Assembly: GCA_015178975.1 (NCBI GenBank)
Contig: WHVD01000075.1
Coordinates: 310,001-374,000, forward strand
Length of the DNA: 64,000 bases
Source: Hysterangium stoloniferum
Taxonomy: Eukaryota > Basidiomycota > Agaricomycetes > Hysterangiales > Hysterangiaceae
Direction of reading: 5' to 3'
Part shown: positions 24,770 to 35,084 of the stretch, piece after piece
Layout: every line of letters starts with the position of its first letter
Position numbering within the stretch: the stretch's first letter is position 1
Notes under the pieces: generated by a model
The model's input: only the letters and a program-made list of their open reading frames with translations
Told to the model about the DNA's origin: nothing
Databases searched by the model: none
Program-made: the position numbers and the translations under genes

Positions 24770-25010
24770 CGGGAGCAAATGCGGAGGCTTTTTGCCATTC
24801 GCGGAAGCATTTCTGCGCTCGCGGGAGTATTTTTAGTGCCGCGGGAGTATTTGTGACTAACGCGGAAGTATTTATGCAAGCGCGAGAGTATTTTGTCACG
24901 TGCGCGGAGATATTTTATGACGTGCGGAGGTATTTTTACATGCGCGGGAGTATTATATCAGGTGCGCGGAGGTATTTTGCAATGCCGCGGCAGTATTGTT
25001 ATACTGCATC
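24770..25010 (+). repeat. irregular GCGCGGGAGTATTT repeats
   Basis: About nine imperfect units of 25-33 bp sharing GCGGGAGTATTT or GCGGAGGTATTTT. They form the second module of satellite unit 1 and are almost absent from unit 2, which keeps only GCGCGGGAGCAAAT near 28,507. Confidence 0.7.
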
Positions 25011-25205
25011 CACCGTGCACCCATCCGCCCGCACCCATCCACGGCGCACCCATCCACGGCGCACCTGCTCCCATCCACCGTGCACCCATCCACCCGCTCC
25101 CATCCACGGCGCACCCATCCGCCCGCACCCATCCAAGGCGCACCCACTCCCATTCACGGCGCACCCACTCCCATTCACGGCGCGCCCTCTCCCATTCACG
25201 GCGCG
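25010..25205 (+). repeat. C-rich minisatellite (CACCCATCCACGGCG type)
   Basis: Tandem 14-15-bp units of the form CACCCATCCACGGCG, alternating with longer CCGCACCCATC and CCGCTCCCATC variants. Related arrays occupy 28,590-28,720 (unit 2) and 31,420-31,795 (unit 3). Confidence 0.85.
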
Positions 25206-26790
25206 TCCTCTCTCTTTCCTCCAGGTGATGTGTGTACTCTTTCCTTCTCCCTCCGTCCTGCGCTAATCCGCCTCCTCTCTCTTTCCTCCAGCGAGTGTGT
25301 GTACTGTTTCTTTCTCTCTCCGTCCTCCTCTGATTGACCTCTTCTCTCTTTTGTCCAGCTGGTGCGTGTACCATTTCCTCTCTCTTTGTCCTCTGATCAT
25401 CCTCCTCTCTTTCCTCCAGGTGTGTGTACCATTTCCTTCTCTCTCCATCCTCCTCTCATTGGGACCCTCTCTCTTTCCTCCAGCCGGTGTGTCTACCATT
25501 TCCTTCTTCCTCTGTCCTGCGCTGATTTGCCTCCTCTCTCTTTCCTCCAGCCGGTGCGCGTTCCATTTCCCTCTCTCTCTGTCCTCTTCTGATTGGCCCC
25601 CTCTCTTTCTCCAGCCGGTGCGCATTCCCTTTCCCCTCTCTCTTTGTCCTCCTCTGATTGTCCCCCTTTCCCTCTTTCTCTGTCCTCTTCTGATTGGCCC
25701 CTCTCTTTCCTCCAGCCGGTGCGCATTCCCTTTCCCCTCTCTTTGTCCTCCTCTGATTGTCCCCCTCTCTTTCCTACAGCCGGTGCGTCTACCATTTCCT
25801 TCTTCCTCTGTCCTGTGCTGATTTACCTCCCCTCTCTTTCCTCCAGCCGGTGTGTGTACTGTTTCTTTCTCCCTTTGTCCTCCAGCCGGTGGGTGTACCG
25901 TTTCTTTCTCCCTTTGTCCTCCTCTGATCGGCCTCCTCTCTCTTTCCTCCAGGAGGTGTGTGTACCATTTCCTTCTCTCTTCATCCTCCTCTAATTGGCC
26001 TCCTCTCTCTTTCCTCCAGCCGGTGCATGTACCATTTCCTTCTCCATTTGTCCTCTCTCTTTCCTCCAGGAGGTGCGTGTACCGTTTCCTTCTCTCTTTG
26101 TCCTCTGATCGGCCTCCTCTCTCTTTCCTCCAGCCTCTGCGTGTACCGTTTCCTTCTCCCTTCGTCCTCTCTCTTTCCTCCAGGAGGTGTGTGTACCGTT
26201 TCCTTCTCTCTTCGTCCTCTGATCGGCCTCCTCTCTCTTTCCTCCAGCCTCCGTGTGTACCGTTTCCTTCTCCCTTCGTCCTCTCTCTTTCCTCCAGGAG
26301 GTGTGTGTACCGTTTCCTTCTCTCTTCATTCTCTGATCGGCCTCCTCTCTCTTTCCTCCAGCCACTGCCTGTACCGTTTCCTTCTCCCTTCGTCCTCTCT
26401 CTTTTCTCCAGGAGGTCCATGTCCCCTTTCCTCCTCTCTCCTTCCCCCAGCGAGTGCGTGTACTATTTCATTCTCTCTCCATCCTGCTCTGATCTGCCCT
26501 CTCTCTTCCCTCCAGGTGGTTTGTGTACCCTTTCCTTCTCTCTTCATCCTGCCCTCATTGGCCTCCATTCTCTTTCCTCCAGCCAGTGCGTGTTCCTCTG
26601 ATTGGCCTACTCTCTCTTTCCTAAAGTATGTCTACCATTTCCTTCTTCCACCATCCTCCTCTGACCAGCCCTCTCTTTCCTCCAGGTGGTGTGTGTACCC
26701 TTTCTTTAGTGAGTGTGTGTACTGTTTCCTTCTCTCTTTGTCCAGCTGCTGTGTGTACTGTTTCCTTCTTCCTCCGTCCCCATCTGATTG
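25205..26790 (+). repeat. tandem array of intron-like ~64-bp units (unit 1)
   Basis: Roughly two dozen units. Each has GTG(C/T)GTGTACC, then a pyrimidine-rich run, CTGAT (sometimes CTAAT), about 20 more pyrimidine-rich bases and TTTCCTCCAG. The next GTG follows after 0 or 3 nt (for example CAG-GAG-GTG, CAG-CCG-GTG). These are the positions and words of a fungal 5' splice site, branch point and 3' splice site, at a normal basidiomycete intron length. The long minus-strand frames here are explained by the purine-rich composition of that strand. Confidence 0.85.
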
Positions 26791-26799
26791 GCCTCAATA

Positions 26800-26945
26800 A
26801 AATCAGAATAATTCAAATAAAATATAATAAGTGAATATAAAATGTTTTAAAATAAAATAAATTGAAATGAAAAACAATAAAATAAAATAAAATTCAATAA
26901 ATCAAAATAAAATGCTAAATCAAAATAAATAAATTGAGTGACCAC
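26800..26945 (+). repeat. AATAAAAT-rich module (unit 1)
   Basis: A-rich low-complexity stretch built on AAAATAAAAT and AATCAAAATAAAAT, ending in AAATAAATTGAGTGACCACAGTAATTA. The same stretch with the same end (CTGACCACATTAATTAGTTG) closes the intron-like array of unit 2 at 29,680-29,860; the counterpart in unit 3 is 33,285-33,480. Confidence 0.85.
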
Positions 26946-26979
26946 AGTAATTACTTGCAGTTGAGAGTCAATTTAACCA

Positions 26980-28225
26980 CTCTTTCCATTTGTAACCATT
27001 GTTTCCATTTGTAACCTGTGTCTCCTTTTGTAACCATTGTGTCCTTTTGTGGCTGTGGCTTCCATTTGTGACTGATGTTTGCTTTTCTATTGTTTTCCAT
27101 TTTTGGAACACTTTCCGTTCTTGGAACACTTTCCATTCTTAGAACACTTTCCACTCTTAGAACACTTTCCGTTCTTAGAACACTTTCCATTCTTTAAATG
27201 GCTTTAGTTCTAAAACAGCAAAGCCCCAGATATACTTAGAAGTTATGTAATGGTTGTTCCCTTTTGTAATGGTTGATTCCTTTGTAACCGTTGATTCCTT
27301 TGTAACCGTTGATTTCTTTGTAACCATTGATTTCTTTTGTAACCGTTGTAACCATTGATTCCTTTGTAACTGTTGATTCCTTTGTAACCGTTGATTCCTT
27401 TGTAACCATTGATTCCTTTGTAACCGTTGATTCCTTTGTAACCGTTGATTCCTTTGTAACCGTTGATTCCTTTGTAACCGTTGATTTCTTTTGTAACCGT
27501 TGATTTCTTTTGTAACCTTTGATTTCTTTTGTAACCTTTGATTTCTTTTGTAACCGTTGATTTCTTTGTAACCTTTGTATCCTTCCTTTGTAACTACTGT
27601 TTTCTATGTTACTGTTGTTTCCTTTATAACACTTTCCATTCCCTGAACACTTTCTGTCTAACATGACTTTCCATTCTAATGTGACTTTCTGTTCTAATGC
27701 AACTTTCTCTAATGCGACTTTCCATTCTAACATGACTTTCCATTCTAAATGACTTTCCGTTCTAATGCAACTTTCCTTTCTAAATGACTTTCCGTTCTAA
27801 TGCAACTTTCCTTTCTAAAGTGACTTTCTGCTCTAACACGACTTTCTGTTCTAACATGACTTTCTGTTCTAATGCAACTTTCCTTTCTAATGCAACTTTC
27901 CATTCTAATGTGACTTTCCATTCCAAAGTGACTTTCCATTCTAAAGTGACTTTCCATTCTAAATGACTTTCCGTTCTAAAGTGACTTTCCATTCTAAATG
28001 ACTTTCCGTTCTAATGTGACTTTCCATTCTAACATGACTTTCCGTTCTAAAGTGACTTTCCATTCTAAATGACTTTCCGTTCTAAAGTGACTTTCCGTTC
28101 TAAAGTGACTTTCCGTTCTAAAGTGACTTTCCGTTCTAAAGTGACTTTCCGTTCTAAAGTGACTTTCCGTTCTAAAGTGACTTTCCGTTCTAAAGTGACT
28201 TTCCGTTCTAACAGCTTCCCTTTTA
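26980..28225 (+). repeat. series of 18-bp arrays (unit 1)
   Basis: Successive arrays with the same 18-bp period and different sequence: CCATTTGTAACCATTGTT type (26,985-27,090), TTCTTAGAACACTTTCCG type (27,105-27,195), TTGATTCCTTTGTAACCG type (27,255-27,590) and TTCCGTTCTAAAGTGACT type (27,640-28,210). Because 18 is six codons, the frames stay open on both strands; this does not by itself show coding. Confidence 0.9.
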
Positions 28226-28234
28226 GAACAATGG

Positions 28235-28375
28235 GCCTCAGAAATACTTAAGAGTCATGGATGCGGGGGGGTTTGGGGGGCGAAGCCCCCCAACAAGCCG
28301 GAGCCCGCAGTGAAGTTGTGGGGCAGGTCACGAAGTGACCGCCCCGCAGCGTAGCAAGGGTTCCCAGGCTTGTCA
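28235..28375 (+). repeat. GC-rich hairpin tail (unit 1)
   Basis: Follows AGAAATACTTAAGAGT. It contains the perfect hairpin GGGGGGCGAAGCCCCCC and the longer one GCGGTCACTTCGTGACC-type pair near 28,325-28,345, then GCAGCGTAGCAAGGGTTCCC. An almost identical copy ends unit 2 at 30,912-31,050, and a related stretch with GGGGGCTTGCCCCC lies at 34,495-34,575. Confidence 0.9.
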
Positions 28376-28854
28376 AATAAGTGAAAGGAGCATGGTGGGT
28401 CCGTGGGCGTTGTTAGGCGCCGCAGGCCGTGTTCGTGAGGGCGCGGAGCGCCCGAACCCTGAGGTGTGGGAGAGTATGACTCAGCTTAGCGCCCCTAGCT
28501 TAGTCAGCGCGGGAGCAAATCACCTGTGCCTGTTCCTGTCACGGGCATTGCCAGGTGTGACGCATGCCGCGTTGTTTGCGCGCGAACGCGCACCCACTCC
28601 CATCCGCCGCGCACCCATCCACGACACATCCACGACGCACTCATCCACCGCGCACCCATCCACCGCGTACCCATCCATGACGCACCCACTCCCATCCACC
28701 GCGCACACACTCCCATCCATGGGCACATGCCTGCCCGCCCATTCGGGCACAAACCGGCAAAGCGCGTTCCGTTTGCCAACGCGCGCATGCGCCGCGCCTG
28801 TTCGCAACGCGCTGTGCCCATTTGTGCCCGATTGGGCGTGCACCCTGCTCTGAT

Positions 28855-29670
28855 CGGCCCCTCCAGTTGGTGCGTGTCCCCTTTCCTTCTCTCTTCATCC
28901 TCCTCTGATCGTCCTCATCTCTTTCCTCCAGGATGTGTGTCCCCTTTCCTTCTCTTTGTCCGTCTGTCTTTCCTCCAGTTGGTGCGTGTCCCCTTTTCTT
29001 CTCTCTTCGTCCTCCTCTGATCGCCTCCTCTCTCTTTCCTCCAGGACGTGTGTGTACCTTTTCTTTCTCTCTTCGTCCTCCACTCATGGGCCTCCTCTCT
29101 TTCCTCCAGGAAGTGCATGTACCCTTTCCTTCTCTCTTCGTCCTCCTCTGATGGCCTCCTCTCTTTCCTCCAGCAAGTGCGTGTCCCCTTTCCTCCTCTC
29201 TTTGTTCTCCTCTGATCGTCCTCCTCTCCCTTTCCTCCAACGAGTGCGTGTATCATTTCCTTCACCTTTGTCCTCCTCTGATTGTCCTCATCTCTTTCCT
29301 CCAGCCAGTGTGTGTACCATTTCCTTCACTCTCCGTCCTGCTCTGAATGGGCCCCTCTCTCTTTCCTCCAGATGGTGCGTGTACCATTTCTTTCTCTCTC
29401 CATCCTGCTCTCATTGGCCTCTCTTTCCTCCAGGTGGTGCATGTACCATTTCCTTCTTCCTCCATCCTGCTCTGATCAGCCCCATCTCTCTTTCTTCCAG
29501 GGTGCCTGTGCTGTTTCCTTCTCTCTTTGTCCTCTGATTGACCTCCTCTCTCTTTCCTCCAATGAGTGTGTGTACTGTTTCCTTCTCTCTTCCTCCCCAT
29601 CTGATTGGCCTCCTGTCTGTCCTCCCGGAGGTGCGTGTCCCCTTTCCTTCTCTTTTTGTCCTCTGATCAC
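28855..29670 (+). repeat. tandem array of intron-like ~64-bp units (unit 2)
   Basis: About a dozen units of the same type as 25,205-26,790. Spacers between CAG and the next GTG are 3 nt (GAT, TTG, GAC, GAA, CAA) or 0. The donor-like word is often GTGCGTGTCCCC here, compared with GTGTGTGTACC in unit 1. Confidence 0.85.
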
Positions 29671-29869
29671 AGCAATCCTAAAATAAAAATAATATACATT
29701 AAATAAAAATACAATGGAATAAATTAAAATAAAATGCAGTAAATTAAAGTGAAATTCAATAAATTAAAATAAAATACAATAAATCAAAATAAAATACATG
29801 AATCAAAATGAAATAAGTAAATCAAAATAAATAAATCAGCTGACCACATTAATTAGTTGACTGTCAATT

Positions 29870-30905
29870 CAACCATTGATCCATTTGTAACCATTGATCC
29901 ATTTGTAACCATTGTTCCATTTGTAACCATTGTTCCATTTGTAACCATTGTTCCTTTTGTAACCATTGTTCCTTTTGTAACTGTTATTTCCATTCTCTAA
30001 ACAGTTTCTGTTCTTTACACAGTTTCTGTTCTTTACACAGTTTCTGTTCTTTACACAGTTTCTGTTCTTTACACAGTTTCTGTTCTTTACACAGTTTCTG
30101 TTCTTTACACAGTTTCTGTTCTTTACACAGTTTCTGTTCTTTACACAGTTTCTGTTCTTTACACAGTTTCTGTTCTTTACACAGTTTCTGTTCTTTACAC
30201 AGTTTCTGTTCTTTACACAGTTTCTGTTCTTTACACAGTTTCTGTTCTTTACACAGTTTCTGTTCTTTACACAGTTTCTGTTCTTTACACAGTTTCTGTT
30301 CTTTACACAGTTTCCGTTCTTTACACAGTTTCCATTCTTTACACAGTTTCCGTTCTTTACACAGTTTCCATTCTTTACACAGTTTCCGTTCTTTACACAG
30401 TTTCCACAATTTTTGTTCTCTAAACACTTTCCCTTCTTTGCATGGTTTCCACAATTTCTGTCTCTGTTCTACAAATACTTTCCATTCTACAAACACTTTC
30501 CGTTCTACAAATACTTTCCATTCTACAAACACTTTCCGTTCTACAAATACTTTCCATTCTACAAATACTTTCCATTCTACAAATACTTTCCGTTCTACAA
30601 ACACTTCTGTTCTCTGAACACTTTCCTTTCTCTGAACACTTTCCGTTCTCTGAACACTTTCCTTTCTCTGAACACTTTCCGTTCTCTGAACACTTTCCGT
30701 TCTCTGTCCGTTCTCTGAACACTTTCCGTTCTCTGTCCGTTCTCTGAACACTTTCCGTTCTCTGTCCGTTCTCTGAACACTTTCCGTTCTCTGTCCGTTC
30801 TCTGAACACTTTCCGTTCTCTGTCCGTTCTCTGAACACTTTCCGTTCTCTGAACACTTTCCGTTCTCTGAACACTTTCCGTTCTCTGAACACTTTCCGTT
30901 CAAAC
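29870..30905 (+). repeat. series of 18-bp arrays (unit 2)
   Basis: Begins with CCATTTGTAACCATTGTT (29,875-29,990), then about 22 copies of TTCTGTTCTTTACACAGT (30,000-30,400), then TTCCATTCTACAAACACT (30,465-30,605) and TTCCGTTCTCTGAACACT (30,605-30,900). All have a period of 18 bp, with a short stretch of 30-bp higher-order units (TTCTCTGTCCG insertions, 30,690-30,840). Confidence 0.92.
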
Positions 30906-30911
30906 AATAAG

Positions 30912-31050
30912 TCTCAGAAATACTTAAGAGTTGTCGACGCGGGGGGGTTTGGGGGGCGAAGCCCCCCAACAAGCTGGAGCCCGCAGCGAAGTTGTGGGGC
31001 CGGTCGCAAAGTGACCGCCCCGCAGCGTAGCAAGGGTTCCTAAGCTTGTC
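30912..31050 (+). repeat. GC-rich hairpin tail (unit 2)
   Basis: Near-identical to 28,235-28,375: GGGGGGCGAAGCCCCCC hairpin, then a second hairpin around GGTCGCAAAGTGACC and GCAGCGTAGCAAGGGTTCC. It is preceded by AGAAATACTTAAGAGT in both units. Confidence 0.9.
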
Positions 31051-31067
31051 ATAGAAGTTAATTCGCG

Positions 31068-33480
31068 TCGGTGGGTCCATGGGCGTCGTTGCTGAGTCAT
31101 AAAATAGAAGCACTGCGAGCGAAGCGAGCCTTAGTTTCCCACGGTCTAATCTGCGAGCGAAGCGAGCCTTAGGGCTTCCCACGGTGTTATGTCACCCTGT
31201 CACTTTGTTCAAGATTTCTCAACCGGTGTGTACCATTTCTGTCTCTTCGTCCTCCTCTCTCTCTTTTCTCCAGGAGGTGTGTACTTTTTCTTTCTCTCTT
31301 CGTCCTCCTCTGATCAACCCTCTCTCTTTCCTCCATCACTTGCGTGCGTGTCCCGTCTCCTTCTCGCTCTAACCTCCTCTGACCAGCTTCGTTTTTCTTC
31401 CTCCAGTGCGTACGTGTGTGCATCCACCGCGCACCTTTCCACCGCGCACCTGCTGCCATCCACCGCGCACCAACTCCCATCCACGGGCACCCATCCACCG
31501 CGCACCCGCTCCCATCCATCGCGCACCATCCACCGTGCACCCATCCACCGCGCACCCATCCAGCCGCACCCATCTGCCGCGTACCCATCCACCGCGCACC
31601 CATCCACTGGCTCTCATCCACCGCGCACCCATCCACTGGCTCTCATCCACCGCGCACCCATCAATCTGCACCCATCGACGACGCACCCATCCATGGTGCA
31701 CCCATCCAACCGCTCCCATCCACCGCGCACCCATTCACGGTGCACCCATCCAGCCGCTCCAATTCACGGCGCACCCACTCCCATTCACGGCGCACCCTCT
31801 CTCTTTCCTCCAGGTGATGTGTGTACTCTTTCCTTCTCCCTCCGTCCTGTGCTAATCCGCCTCCTCTCTCTTTCCTCCAGTGAGTGTGTGTACCGTTTCC
31901 TTCTCTCTCCGTCCTCCTCTGATTTGACCTCTTCTCTCTTTTGTCCAGCCGGTGCGTGTACCATTTCCTCTTTCTTAGTCCTCTGATCATCCTCCTCTCT
32001 TTCCTCCAGGTCGTGTGTGTAGTGTTTCCTTCTCTCTTCGTCCTCCGAGTGTCCTCCTCTCTTTCCTCCAGCCGGTGTGTGTACCGTTTCCTTCTCTCTC
32101 TGTCCTCCTCTAATCAGCCTCCTCACTCTTTCCTCCAGGAGGTGCGTGCACCCTGTCCTTCTCTCTTCTTCCTCCTCTGATTGGCCCCCTCTCTTTCCTC
32201 CAGCCGGTGTGTGTTCCTTTTCCCCCTCTCTCTGTCCTCCTCTGAATATCCCTCTCTTTCCTCCAGCCGGGGTGCGTTCCTTTTCCCCCTTTCTCTATCC
32301 TCCTGTGATTGGCCACACCCCTTTTTCCTCCAACCGGTACATGTTCTCTTTCCCTCTCTATCCTCTTCTGATCAGCCACCTCTCTTTCCTCCAGCCGGTG
32401 CATGTTCCTTTTCCTTCTCTCTCCGTCCTTCTGTGATTGGCCTCCTCTTTCCTCCAGCCGGTGTGTGTTCCCTTTCCCTCTCTCTCTGTCCTCTTCTGAT
32501 TGGCCCCCCTCTCTTTCCACTGACCAGTGCGCATTCCCTTTCCTTCCCTCTCTGTCCTCCTCTAATCAGCCTCCTCACTCTTTCCTCCAGGAGGTGCGTG
32601 CCCCCTTTCCTTCTCTCTTCAGCCTCTTCTGATTGTCTTCCTCTCTTTCCTCCAGGGATGTCTGTGTCCCCTTTCCTTCTCTCTTTGCCCCCCTCCGTCT
32701 TTCCCCCAGACGGTATGTGTCCCCTTTCCTTCTCTCTCCATCCTTCTCTGATTGGCCTCCTCTCTTTCCCACAGTCGGTGCGCGTTCCCTTTCCCTCTCT
32801 CTCTGTCCTCTTCTGATCGGCCCCCTCTCTTTCCTCTTCTGATCGGCCCCCTCTCTTTCCTCTTCTGATCGGCCCCCTCTCTTTCCTCTTCTGATCGGCC
32901 CCCTCTCTTTCCTCAAGCCGGTGCGCATTCCTTTTCCCCTCCTCTCTTTGTCCTCCTCTGATTGGCCTCCTCTTTCCTCCAGCCGGTGTGTGTTCCCTTT
33001 CCCTCTCTCTCTGTCCTCTTCTGATCGGCCCCCCTCTCTTTCCTCCAGCCAGTGCGTGTTCCTTTTCCCCTTCTCTCTGTCCTCCTTTGATCGGCCTCCT
33101 CTTTCCTCCAGTTGGTGTGTATATCCTTTCCTGCTCTCTCCGTCCTTTGCTGATTGAACTGCTCTTTTTCCTCCGGTTGGTGTCTCCTTTCCTTCTCTCT
33201 CCATCCTGCTCTGATCGGGCTCCTCTTTCCTCCAGGAAGTGTATGTCCCCTTTCCTTCTCTCTGTCCTGCTCCCACTGCTTTTTTGAACCAAAATAAAAT
33301 GTTTGACAATAAAATAAAATAGAATAGAATTAACCGAAATAAAATACAGTAAATGACAATAAAATGCTTGAAAATAAAAGATAATCGGAAAAATAAAAAT
33401 AAAAAATTCAAAAATAGAATAAATTAAATCAAAATAAATTGGGAAATTTCCAATCAAAGCAAATAATTGCAACCAATTCA
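31068..33480 (+). repeat. composite satellite unit 3, divergent
   Basis: Opens with the short head GGTGGGTCCATGGGCGTCGTTG, then two copies of GCGAGCGAAGCGAGCCTTAG (31,108 and 31,152), three intron-like units (31,215-31,400), a C-rich array (31,420-31,795), a second intron-like array (31,795-33,285) and an A-rich module (33,285-33,480). The 18-bp arrays are missing, and unrelated AT-rich DNA follows until a hairpin-tail relic at 34,495. Confidence 0.75.
31795..33285 (+). repeat. tandem array of intron-like ~64-bp units (unit 3)
   Basis: About two dozen units of the GTGYGTGT ... CTGAT ... TTTCCTCCAG type, the first several nearly matching those at 25,228-25,430. In the second half the word after the donor is TTCCTTTTCCCC instead of ACCGTTTCC. 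A local sub-array of four 30-bp CTGATCGGCCCCCTCTCTTTC repeats, with no CAG, lies at 32,810-32,915. Confidence 0.85.
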
Positions 33481-34490
33481 AAAACCAATCACTTTGACTA
33501 CTTGAATCAAAAATGAAGTACCAACTGACCAAATGCAAGCAAACTGTGAAATTGCTCAATTCTCCATATGTATATTCAATGTCTAAAGTTAAGTAGTCAA
33601 ATAAGTCACAGGGTAAATCTTTAAAATTAGTTGGATTGGATCTGTGCACTCCTGTCTTCCCACATAGACAGTTGTATGTTGGTGTTTCAAGAGAAAAAAT
33701 TTGGAGAAGAGTGAAAATCATACTCCATAACACTCATATGACTGAATATAGTGTTTAAGGATGTTATTACTGACCCATAAGTATGTATAAAAAGACTCAG
33801 GTGGAAGGAATAGATGAGAAATGTGGCATGGAACAACTAGGTTCAGAGGCTAAGGTCAAAAAGGGTCATAAGTCTCAATCTGGCAGACACTAGCAAAAGG
33901 ATTAAGCAGTATGAACAACACTTAAAATGTAAATGAAGGTATTATTGCATACACTTCTAAACATGAGAGTGGAATTCTAAATCAGTATTCTATGTAAGTC
34001 AATATTCAAACTGAAGCATAGTAGTGTACATAATGGAGTTTTATACTAAAGTAAATGGAAGCACAGGGCTGAAAGTGGAGATTTGGTATTTACAGAACAA
34101 AGGAAATCAGGAAGCAGAACAGGATATTAAGAAGAGGAATACAAGACAACAGAAAAAAGATGACTATTCTGAGATGGCAAATGATATGATGAAGTGATGC
34201 AAGAAATAATAGAATGTCATTAGAACAGAACTTAGATAGAGTGGCTGGAAAAGGAAATCATTAAGTAGGTGTGTTATTGAGTATCACCATGCTAGAGGAC
34301 AGTATATGTAGGTTGAAAATACACATAGCGGTCTGAACAATGTTATAAGTAGAATACAAGACAATAATTTATACTAAATGATTCAATGACAGATGAATGA
34401 GTGGAATGGAAGGAAAGTGGGGTATGAGTATGGGGGAGAATAAATGGGAAGCTGGAATGTAGAAGTCCTCAAGATGACATGGTCACGGAT
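33481..34490. other. AT-rich stretch without gene
   Basis: About 1 kb of AT-rich sequence. A long minus-strand frame that begins at 33,733 runs back into the satellite and is not convincing. I see no domain, repeat family or RNA gene. Confidence 0.45.
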
Positions 34491-34494
34491 TATT

Positions 34495-34575
34495 GATCCA
34501 CCAGGTCGCGCAGCGACCGAGTAAAGTTGTGGGGTGGTAGCATGGTGGGGGCTTGCCCCCCACGGGTCACAGCCT
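34495..34575 (+). repeat. hairpin-tail relic of the composite satellite
   Basis: Contains AGGTCGCGCAGCGACCGAG and GGGGGCTTGCCCCCCAC, both hairpins with the same flavour as the tails of units 1 and 2, and AAGTTGTGGGG shared with them. It may mark the original right end of unit 3, now separated from it by inserted AT-rich DNA. Confidence 0.6.
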
Positions 34576-35084
34576 TGTTGACTATAAACTCATTAGCAGG
34601 GGTACACATATGTCCACTCGGGCTAATTTGCTTATAAATATGGACGTACTAGGTGTTTCCCATGGCCATTGAATCTCACTGTGGGTGCCACGCACCGCTG
34701 TGAGGGGTGCCGCAAAAAGTGGACAATTGCCGCGATTATACATTTTGGTTTCAAACTAAAACATAGATATATTTTGAATGGTAATACTCAAAATACCACT
34801 TTACATGATATATTCTCTTAAACAAGGGGCTAATTCACAATTTTAAACATTAAAACCCAGTCTTAAAGTAAATTAGCAGAGCCCAGTAGGCAGATTGATA
34901 TATTATGAAGAATATATACAAACTATATCTATTTTATACTAGTGAAGTGCATATTTGAGGGTATCTTGAGGTGTTCGCGGCAGTCGCGACACCCTGCGCG
35001 GCACTTTCCCATGGCCCTAATTGGTCGAGGGAACCCACAAAGCAACTCGTCACGTCACCCTTTAACACTTCACTTACCCTGAAT
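34576..35084. other. upstream region of the F-box gene
   Basis: No gene. It has two similar GC-rich patches, 34,655-34,735 and 34,957-35,020, that share CCATGGCC and GCGGCA-type words, with AT-rich DNA between. The second patch lies 70-130 bp before the proposed F-box start and may be promoter sequence; no clear TATA box. Confidence 0.4.

Larger units (their letters stand above)
24645..28378 (+). repeat. composite satellite unit 1 (3.7 kb)
   Basis: An ordered series of modules: a GC-rich head (24,645-24,770, with GGCGCCGCAGGCC and GTTCGTGAGGGCGCGGAG); irregular GCGCGGGAGTATTT repeats (24,770-25,010); a C-rich 14-15-bp array; the intron-like 64-bp array; an AATAAAAT-rich stretch; 18-bp arrays; and a GC hairpin tail (28,235-28,375). 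Unit 2 (28,390-31,050) repeats the same order, and unit 3 is a divergent version. No gene is convincing inside. Confidence 0.8.
28390..31050 (+). repeat. composite satellite unit 2 (2.7 kb)
   Basis: Same order as unit 1: head (28,390-28,510), C-rich array (28,590-28,720), intron-like array (28,855-29,670), A-rich module (29,680-29,860), 18-bp arrays (29,870-30,905) and hairpin tail (30,912-31,050). The block 28,720-28,850 adds GC-rich sequence with CGCGCATGCGCCGCG not seen in unit 1. The head follows the tail of unit 1 by only a few bases, so the two units are in tandem. Confidence 0.85.

Noticed and set aside
25263-26420. Long minus-strand reading frames (385 and, at 32,372-33,733, 453 codons) rich in Glu, Arg and Gly
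   Set aside because: They lie in the intron-like arrays. The minus strand is almost only G and A with little T, so stops are rare in all frames, and overlapping frames are open as well. No start context, domain or change of composition supports a protein.
30000-30400. Possible CRISPR-like array
   Set aside because: The 18-bp units are directly adjacent without spacers, and the setting is eukaryotic.
29984-30907. Minus-strand frame of 307 codons made of KLCKEQ- and VFRERK-type repeats
   Set aside because: The 18-bp period is six codons, so any stop-free unit gives an open frame on both strands. No flanking unique coding sequence was found.
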